A program made the position numbers and the translations under genes. From Candidatus Cloacimonadota bacterium (GTDB lineage Bacteria > Cloacimonadota > Cloacimonadia > JGIOTU-2): a DNA stretch of 10,900 bases. The notes under the pieces are model-generated. The model was not told where the DNA came from. It saw nothing but the letters and a program-made list of their open reading frames with translations, and searched no databases. The first letter of the stretch is position 1. Each line of letters starts with the position of its first letter. The stretch covers positions 1-10,900 of the forward strand of contig JACNFI010000417.1 in the NCBI GenBank assembly GCA_014384665.1, given 5' to 3'. Of this stretch, positions 6,698 through 10,900 are shown in pieces.

Positions 6698-8020
6698 ATG
6701 TTTGGGAAGATTATTATTCTTGTAATTTTTCTTATTCTTTCTGCTTTTTTTTCATCCTCAGAGAGCGCATTGTTTTCGCTCTCTAAAATGTATCGTAAGA
6801 AGTTAGAAAATGCAAAAGGCATAAGTAAACGCCTGATACCAAAACTGCTCAGAAATCCTCAACAGTTGCTCATAACTATCCTGCTTGGAAATACAATTGT
6901 AAATATTACCTTTGCTTCTATATCAGTTGTTATTGCTCTTCAGATTAGTGAAAATTTCAACCTGATATCACAATCACTTGCTATAACTATTGAAATTCTT
7001 TTGGTTACAGTAATAATTTTAGTTTTTGGAGAAATTCTACCAAAAACATTTGCAATTCAATTTGCAGAAAAATATTCTACAATAATTTCAATCCCAATTT
7101 GGACATTTAAGATTGTGCTATTCCCAATTGTAAAAATTTTAGAAATGATTGCATACATTTTTACCCATAACAAAAAGTATCAACTAATTGATTCAGAATT
7201 AAAAGTTACAACAGAAGATATTAAAAACATCGTGAAGGATACTAATCCTGAGCTGATTGATATACAAAAAGAAGAAAGGGAAATGCTTAACAGTGCATTT
7301 GAATTTTCTGATACAAAGGTCAAAGAAGTAATGACTCCACGAGTTGATGTCACTGCTGTTGAAATTGAAGATGGTATTGAAACACTAATAAATACAATAA
7401 AACAATCTGGCTTCTCAAGAATTCCAATTTATAGAGGTAATATTGATAATATAATTGGTTTGGTTTATAGTAAAGATATTATTCTTAACATTGATGTTAA
7501 TACTAAAAATCTATCTGTAGAAGGCCAGTCAACTTCTATCAAACCTATGTCAAAAATGAGAATAAAAAATATTATACGAAGTTGTTATTTTATCCCAGAA
7601 AATATGAAGTTAAGTTATCTGCTCAGTTATTTCCGTAAAAATAAAATCCATATGACTGTTGTAGTGGATGAATATGGGGGAACTTCTGGACTTGTTACTC
7701 TTGAAGATGTTTTAGAGGAAATTGTTGGTGAGATATTAGATGAAACAGATGTAGAAAAAATTGATATAAAAAAAATCAATAATAATGAATATCTATTAAG
7801 TGGTTTGGCTGATATTGATGAACTCAACGAGAAGTTTGGATTGGAAATTGATGATAGATTTGATACTTTTTCCGGATTTATTTACGACCTTTTTGGTGAA
7901 ATTCCACAACAGGGAGAGATTAAACTTTTCAACGAAAAATTTAGATTCTCAATAGAAAAATTAGATGGGCAACGGATAGATTCAGTGAATCTCAAAATTT
8001 TGAAAGGTTCTGATTCATAA
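6698..8020 (+). CDS. CNNM/CorC/HlyC-type membrane protein with CBS pair (putative Mg2+/Co2+ efflux or ion-homeostasis protein)
   Basis: The domains are in standard order. A DUF21/CNNM transmembrane domain (residues ~1-180) contains FFSSSESALFSLS (17-29) and VFGEILPKT (109-117). A CBS pair follows (~205-345), with VMTPRVDV (211-218), SRIPIYRG (240-247) and DEYGGTSGLVTLEDVLEEIV (324-343). Last is a C-terminal CorC/HlyC domain (~352-436), with DIDELNEKFGL and FDTFSGFIYDLFGEIPQQGE. The 440-aa length is typical. Family members are linked to Mg2+ or Co2+ export, though older annotations call them hemolysins. The ion here is not determined. GGAG lies about 7 bases before ATG 6698, a good SD. Tight spacing after ybeY suggests co-transcription and possibly translational coupling. 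No terminator is visible directly after the stop. Confidence 0.92.
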   Translation: MFGKIIILVIFLILSAFFSSSESALFSLSKMYRKKLENAKGISKRLIPKLLRNPQQLLITILLGNTIVNITFASISVVIALQISENFNLISQSLAITIEILLVTVIILVFGEILPKTFAIQFAEKYSTIISIPIWTFKIVLFPIVKILEMIAYIFTHNKKYQLIDSELKVTTEDIKNIVKDTNPELIDIQKEEREMLNSAFEFSDTKVKEVMTPRVDVTAVEIEDGIETLINTIKQSGFSRIPIYRGNIDNIIGLVYSKDIILNIDVNTKNLSVEGQSTSIKPMSKMRIKNIIRSCYFIPENMKLSYLLSYFRKNKIHMTVVVDEYGGTSGLVTLEDVLEEIVGEILDETDVEKIDIKKINNNEYLLSGLADIDELNEKFGLEIDDRFDTFSGFIYDLFGEIPQQGEIKLFNEKFRFSIEKLDGQRIDSVNLKILKGSDS

Positions 8021-8073
8021 AAAATTCAACTTTAACTAAAAAATGTTGCCTGAAATCCTAACCTGGACAAGCC

Positions 8074-8105
8074 CCCAGTTAAATAGAAAAGAAAATTTAA
8101 CAGGG
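8074..8105. repeat. CCCAGTTAAAT hairpin, inverted copy of the repeat at 5776-5807
   Basis: CCCAGTTAAAT (8074-8084) pairs with ATTTAACAGGG (8095-8105) apart from one A-A mismatch. The reverse complement of 5776-5807 reads CCCAGTTAAATAGAAAA at its start, and this copy has the same 17 bases. The two are therefore the same dispersed repeat in opposite orientation, differing only in the loop and far arm. Confidence 0.75.
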
Positions 8106-8162
8106 CAGGCAGAACCAAAGAGGAAAATATTAATCTATAATAAGACTAATAATTACAAAATC

Positions 8163-8390
8163 CTAATTTCTAATGTCAAATAAAATGCCAAAGCTCAAAT
8201 GTCTAATCGTTCATAATTCATCACAACTCAGCTGCTTATCAAGCCTGTATACCTCAGGCAGGTAAGATTTTTCAGTATCCATTTTTTTATTTATAGTTCA
8301 CCCCGTTAGATATTCATTTTGTCATATTTTAAATTTTTCACCTAACAAAATTATCTAACGGGGTAAATTTGAAATTTTATTAGAAATTAG
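8163..8390. repeat. 228-bp nested inverted-repeat region between CorC and DUF3108 genes
   Basis: CTAATTTCTAAT (8163-8174) and ATTAGAAATTAG (8379-8390) are perfect 12-bp inverted repeats at the outside. Inside are a short GCCTG/CAGGC hairpin (8243-8259) and the perfect 13-bp stem ACCCCGTTAGATA (8300-8312) with TATCTAACGGGGT (8352-8364). No ORF of note lies in 8021-8470. The layout resembles the 3103-3292 element in having outer arms plus inner hairpins, although the sequences differ. Confidence 0.65.
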
Positions 8391-8470
8391 ATATTTGATA
8401 TTTGTCATTTAATTGAAAAATTTCACGACAACTTGTTGGTAAGTTTTATTTTTTAAGTGCCTAATGTTTA

Positions 8471-9241
8471 ATGAATTTGAAATATAAACTTTTTATACAT
8501 CTATTGAGTATAATTCTTCCCCTTTTTCTGTTTCAAGATTGTATATCTGAAGTTGTGGAAAAGTTTAAAGTGAATATTACTTACCTATCTTTACCAATGT
8601 CCAGTGCAGAGATAAGTTTGACAAAAATAGATTCAATACAAAATATTTCTGTAAACGCTTCTTCAAGAAGTATAGTTACCGCATTTTACAAAATTGATAA
8701 TCAATATTTATCTGTTTGTGAAAATGATTTCCTTCCTAAAAAATATGAGAAAAACATTTTGCAAGGAGATTTCAAAGAGAAAAAACTGATTCTTTTCAAT
8801 TCAAAAAATTCATCTGTAATAATCAAAGATTTACTCAAAGGAACTGAAAAAACTATAAGTCCAGTTGCGGATTTCAATGAAATTTATGACATTTTTTCAG
8901 CCCTTTTTCATATCAGATTTGCTGGGCAGAAAACTGATTGTTCGCTTTTTTGTTTCGCAAATTGCAATATTTGGAAAGTGAAATTTTCATATTTAGGGAG
9001 AGATATTTTAGATTTTTCAGAAAAGGAATATAAAACCTTGAAATATTTTGTTGAATTTAAGCAAATTTCAAAAAACAATTCTTCTCGCACAGATATTTTG
9101 ACAAACAATCTTGTTAATGAGAAACACCATCTGATTCTTTGGTTTTCTGACGATGAGTTACGGCTTCCAATTAAAGCGAAATATGTGATGTTTCCATTTA
9201 GTGTTTATTGGCATCTTGAGAGCTACTGGCATAAGGACTGA
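8471..9241 (+). CDS. exported DUF3108-like protein
   Basis: The 256-aa product begins with a basic-hydrophobic N-terminus (KYKLFIHLLSIILPLFLF, residues 4-21) that looks like a Sec signal peptide. There is a Cys at 24, but FQDC is not a good lipobox. The mature part starts FKVNITYLSLPMSSAEISL, matching the DUF3108 opening pattern of a beta-rich domain. It ends with a region like the family's closing block, LILWFSDDELRLPIKAKYVM (about residues 221-240). The function of the family is unknown; members are periplasmic or outer-membrane-associated in diderm bacteria. The start is ATG 8471 with no clear SD. The gene stands alone between two repeat-rich spacers, so context gives no role. The family call is by pattern only and would need a profile search. 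Confidence 0.7.
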   Translation: MNLKYKLFIHLLSIILPLFLFQDCISEVVEKFKVNITYLSLPMSSAEISLTKIDSIQNISVNASSRSIVTAFYKIDNQYLSVCENDFLPKKYEKNILQGDFKEKKLILFNSKNSSVIIKDLLKGTEKTISPVADFNEIYDIFSALFHIRFAGQKTDCSLFCFANCNIWKVKFSYLGRDILDFSEKEYKTLKYFVEFKQISKNNSSRTDILTNNLVNEKHHLILWFSDDELRLPIKAKYVMFPFSVYWHLESYWHKD

Positions 9242-9266
9242 AACTCTTCTTACATTCTAAACAGGG

Positions 9267-9604
9267 ATACCCCCAAAAATTTAATATAGAATTCAGTAGT
9301 TTTTTACAGATAAAGGAGTTATAGAAGATTTAAGGTGGAAAATTTGTTTACGAAAGAAACCCATCATCCCGAAGGTAGATCCTTTGGACAAATGTTTACT
9401 CCGTCTACTGACTGATTATTTGTGGTAACTAAAATCCAAAGAATTTTTGTAACTGTTTCAACCCCCAATTCCTGAGCTTCCCGTTCCCAATTTAATTGGG
9501 AATCTCGGTGACCAGGAACGGGCTTAATTGGGGACGTGGGTTTCCTCACATTATTTTCTTTTTTTATTAAAATAAAACAATTTATTTGAAAATTTTGGGG
9601 GTAT
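9267..9604. repeat. 12-bp inverted repeats bounding a 338-bp non-coding stretch
   Basis: ATACCCCCAAAA (9267-9278) and TTTTGGGGGTAT (9593-9604) are perfect inverted repeats. Between them lie a copy of a CCGAAGG(T/C)AGATCCT repeat (9365-9385), the TTCCCAAT/ATTGGGAA stem (9484-9502) and the overlapping CCCGTTCC/GGAACGGG arms (9480-9487 and 9515-9522). A minus-strand open frame across 9364-9663 shows low-complexity Phe/Lys sequence and no domain, so I call no gene in 9242-9737. Confidence 0.5.
9365..9385 (+). repeat. dispersed 21-bp repeat, left copy
   Basis: The sequence around CCGAAGGTAGATCCT matches 10702-10722 at 18 of 21 positions in the same orientation. The two copies bracket the tandem RNA elements and the response-regulator gene, 1.3 kb apart. 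Confidence 0.6.
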
Positions 9605-9700
9605 AAATAAAAAAAAATAAAAAAAAACTTGACAAGGAAATTTTGAAGGGTTTTTTTTGACAAAAATAAAAATGATGCACAAAAAATTGAAAGATATTAA

Positions 9701-9728
9701 TTGCTTTCAAAGGATTTATTTATATAAA
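9701..9728 (+). promoter_or_regulatory. possible promoter upstream of the tandem RNA elements
   Basis: TTGCTT (9701-9706) and TATAAA (9723-9728) are spaced 16 bp and end 10 bp before the first repeat unit. A 7-bp inverted repeat, TTGAAAG/CTTTCAA (9687-9693 and 9704-9710), overlaps the -35 region. This is by-eye evidence in very AT-rich DNA. Confidence 0.3.
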
Positions 9729-9737
9729 GATATAAAT

Positions 9738-9950
9738 GGAGAAGACAATGACCTAGCTGACTAAATTAAAGTAAAAAATAGAAATCTTTAGCATTTTTTT
9801 GATTTGTTCTGTTCAGAAAATCGCCAATTTTGTGAATCCCTGGAGCAAATAGAAAGAATGCGTCCAATACGGACGCACTTTCTTTTGTCTTGGGGATTAG
9901 GTATGGCGATACCTCTGAACAGGACAGAAAGCAAGTAGCGTCCTTTTTTT
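9738..9950 (+). ncRNA. structured RNA-like element, copy 1 (leader plus folded domain and terminator)
   Basis: The leader (9738-9802) has GGAGA, then ATG ACC TAG, then A/T-rich sequence. The folded part has a 15-bp closing stem, 9803-9817 with 9914-9928 (core CTGTTCAGA/TCTGAACAG plus outer G-U and A-U pairs). Inside is a long rod from 9834 to 9899: AATCCC/GGGATT, GCAAA/TTTGT, AGAAAG/CTTTCT and TGCGTCC/GGACGCA. A small hairpin follows, AGGTAT-GGCG-ATACCT (9899-9914). The loop GGCG could pair with CGCC at 9822-9825. It ends in an intrinsic terminator. The plus orientation is set by the T tract. I do not recognise it as a known riboswitch or sRNA family. Copy 2 follows directly. Confidence 0.7.
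9921..9950 (+). terminator. intrinsic terminator of RNA element copy 1
   Basis: AGGAC (9921-9925) pairs with GTCCT (9940-9944) and is followed by a run of seven T (9944-9950). The 5' arm overlaps the 3' strand of the element's closing stem, so the two helices cannot both be complete. Confidence 0.65.
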
Positions 9951-9955
9951 ATTAT

Positions 9956-10161
9956 GGAGAAAACAATGACTTAGATAACTTAATTAAAATAAAAATCTTA
10001 TAGCATTTTTTGATTTGTTCTGTTCAGAAAATCGCCAATCTTTTGAATCCCTGGAGCAAATAGAAAGAATGTGTCCAATACGGACGCACTTTCTTATGCC
10101 TTGGAGATTGGATGTAGTGATACCTCTGAACAGGACGTAACGAAAGTAGCGTCCTTTTTTT
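9956..10161 (+). ncRNA. structured RNA-like element, copy 2 (leader plus folded domain and terminator)
   Basis: This is a tandem duplicate of copy 1. The folded part, 10014-10161, aligns to 9803-9950 without gaps, with about 15 differences in 148 bases counted by eye. The leader is 7 bases shorter but keeps GGAGA and an ATG-Thr-TAG (ATG ACT TAG, 9966-9974). The core closing stem is identical (10020-10028 with 10125-10133). The rod stem carries one C-to-T that leaves a G-U pair. The small 3' hairpin is weakened by an A-C mismatch and G-U pairs. The terminator is stronger than in copy 1. It ends 46 bases before the response-regulator start, as a cis-regulatory leader would. Confidence 0.7.
10133..10161 (+). 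terminator. intrinsic terminator of RNA element copy 2
   Basis: GGACG (10133-10137) pairs with CGTCC (10150-10154), with a further U-G pair inside, and is followed by seven T (10155-10161). It lies directly before the receiver gene, so full termination here would silence read-through into that gene. Confidence 0.7.
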
Positions 10162-10207
10162 ATTTGTGAAAAAGTTCAATGAACCCGAGTCGAGTTTAAA
10201 GAAAAGA

Positions 10208-10633
10208 ATGAAACATAAAATATTAATCATTGAAGATAATACTGATTTTAGAAATTGTATTATGGAATTCCTCCAAGAAAATGGAATGGATTCCCTTGGT
10301 GGTGGCTCATTAAAAGAAGCGATAAGTATTTATAACGGGAATAGTTCTGAGATTGACCTTTTCTTAATTGATTTGAAACTGCCTGATGGTAATGGAATGA
10401 ACTTTCTAAAAGATGTCAGAAAAGAGTCAAATACAAGCCCAGCTATTATAATGAGCGGTATAATAACAGAAGATGTTAGAAGAATAGGCAGGCAACTTGG
10501 TGTAGTTGAATATTTTGAAAAGCCATTTGATATTTATGCGCTGGAAAGAGCAGTGCGTAAAGCTATTCAATATCATAGCATCTATACAGTAAAGGAGCAT
10601 CTCGTTCCTATCCAACATCTCTCCACTATATAG
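10208..10633 (+). CDS. stand-alone response regulator (receiver domain only, CheY-like)
   Basis: This is a phosphoacceptor protein of a two-component pathway. The 141-aa product is essentially one receiver domain: acidic pair E9-D10 (ILIIEDN), phospho-acceptor D55 in LIDLKLPDGNG, switch S83 in IIMSG, Y102 and the conserved K105 in YFEKPF. About 18 residues follow alpha-5, with no output domain, so it probably acts by protein contact (CheY- or Spo0F-like). No histidine kinase is in the window. I chose ATG 10208 because the product then begins MKHKILIIEDN as usual for receivers. An in-frame GTG at 10166 would add 14 residues and would start only 5 bases after the terminator T tract. The SD is weak (AAAGAAAAG). 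The two RNA elements upstream suggest control by attenuation. Confidence 0.9.
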   Translation: MKHKILIIEDNTDFRNCIMEFLQENGMDSLGGGSLKEAISIYNGNSSEIDLFLIDLKLPDGNGMNFLKDVRKESNTSPAIIMSGIITEDVRRIGRQLGVVEYFEKPFDIYALERAVRKAIQYHSIYTVKEHLVPIQHLSTI

Positions 10634-10664
10634 GGGCGTCCTGATAAATAGGGACTGGAGGATT

Positions 10665-10745
10665 ATGTCTATGCGGTTTTTTATTAAATATGTAAACTTT
10701 TCATGCCGAAGGCAGATCCTCTTAGATAAAATAGGTTTATTTTAA
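10665..10745 (+). CDS. possible 26-aa small ORF
   Basis: A strong SD, GGAGG (10657-10661), precedes ATG 10665 by 3 bases and an in-frame ATG at 10671 by 9 bases. The product would be MSMRFFIKYVNFSCRRQILL plus six residues, ending at TAA 10743-10745. Its second half is encoded by the dispersed CCGAAGG repeat, which argues against a conserved peptide. It is recorded because the ribosome site is better than those of most real genes here. Confidence 0.2.
   Translation: MSMRFFIKYVNFSCRRQILLDKIGLF
10702..10722 (+). repeat. dispersed 21-bp repeat, right copy
   Basis: The sequence around CCGAAGGCAGATCCT matches 9365-9385 at 18 of 21 positions. It overlaps the possible small ORF. Confidence 0.6.
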
Positions 10746-10871
10746 ATGTTAATGTCAAAATTAGGTATTTATACTATTGCTAATGTCATAAATAGGATGG
10801 ATTTAATCTCAAATATGTTAATGTCTTATGATAGGTAAAGTTTAATAAAAAATGTTAATTTATAAGATAGG
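10746..10871 (+). repeat. four direct repeats, TGYTAATGTC-N-TAGG, upstream of a probable start codon
   Basis: Four units lie in one orientation: ATGTTAATGTC...TTAGG (10746-10765), TTGCTAATGTC...ATAGG (10777-10796), ATGTTAATGTC...ATAGG (10815-10835) and ATGTTAATTTA...ATAGG (10852-10871). Start-to-start distances are 31, 38 and 37 bp. Only the two half-blocks are conserved, with a 5-6 bp variable middle, as expected of binding sites or degenerate repeats. They end 16 bp before ATG 10888. Confidence 0.6.
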
Positions 10872-10887
10872 AAAAAAAGAAAAAAAT

Positions 10888-10900
10888 ATGAAAAAAAATT
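10888..10900 (+). CDS. possible start of the next gene, cut by the window end
   Basis: ATG at 10888 is followed by AAA AAA AAT, a Met-Lys-Lys-Asn start common for exported proteins in such genomes. AGGA (10869-10872) and an A-rich GAAAAAAA tract precede it. Only four codons are visible, so the call rests on position and the Lys-rich start. Confidence 0.25.

Noticed and set aside
9364..9663. Minus-strand open frame of 99 codons
   Set aside because: It crosses the inverted repeats and hairpins, starts in a poly-A/T tract, has a low-complexity Phe/Lys start and no recognisable family.
9820..9910. Pseudoknot between ATCGCCA (9820-9826) and TGGCGAT (9904-9910) in RNA copy 1
   Set aside because: The 7-bp match is striking, but in copy 2 the partner loop becomes AGTG, giving a C-A mismatch and a G-U. 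It is not supported as a conserved helix, though it should be tested.
9803..9928. 6S RNA homologue
   Set aside because: Closing stem, open bubble and rod resemble 6S architecture, but the folded part is only about 125 nt, the typical conserved bubble sequence is not convincing, and each copy ends in a competing terminator.
10166..10207. GTG at 10166 as the start of the response regulator
   Set aside because: It begins 5 bases after the terminator T tract with no ribosome site, and the extra 14 residues precede a normal receiver start at ATG 10208.

Overview
The window is AT-rich DNA with seven clear protein genes separated by unusually long intergenic stretches full of repeats and hairpins. 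It most likely comes from an uncultivated diderm bacterium, perhaps of the FCB or a related candidate-phylum group. The reasons are the AT-rich codon use with Lys/Asn/Ile-rich proteins, a DUF3108-type exported protein (mostly known from Gram-negatives), the pgpH-ybeY-CorC-type gene order, and GC-rich hairpin repeats (CCCGTTAGAT type, TCCCGA/TCGGGA type) scattered through AT-rich spacers. The taxonomic guess is inference; no rRNA or other marker is present.

Layout. 1-226: two copies of a 58-bp repeat before a gene. 227-1330 (+): MalK/UgpC-type ABC transporter ATPase with no permease nearby. 1340-2728 (-): 14-TM EmrB/QacA-type MFS transporter, convergent with the ATPase. 2729-3464: a telomere-like TAACCCG array, then a 190-bp palindrome-rich element with 11-bp terminal inverted repeats. 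3465-5594 (+): PgpH/YqfF-type 7TM-HD protein, a probable cyclic di-AMP phosphodiesterase. 5595-6247: non-coding, with three copies of a ~50-bp repeat and several hairpins. 6248-6682 and 6698-8020 (+): ybeY and a CorC/HlyC-type CBS membrane protein, closely spaced and probably co-transcribed. 8021-8470: nested inverted repeats. 8471-9241 (+): exported DUF3108-like protein. 9242-9737: AT-rich spacer with inverted repeats. 9738-10161: two tandem copies of a structured RNA-like element, each ending in an intrinsic terminator. 10208-10633 (+): stand-alone response-regulator receiver protein. 10634-10900: a possible tiny ORF, four direct repeats and what may be the start of the next gene.

The pgpH-ybeY-CorC cluster is a familiar housekeeping neighbourhood (second-messenger turnover, rRNA maturation, ion homeostasis), here interrupted by about 650 bp of repeats. 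The most unusual part is the right end. The two ~148-nt RNA-like elements are about 90% identical without gaps. In each, a long closing stem competes with the terminator for the same GGAC bases. They sit just upstream of the receiver gene, which looks like tandem transcription attenuators or riboswitch-like leaders. I do not recognise this RNA as a known family.
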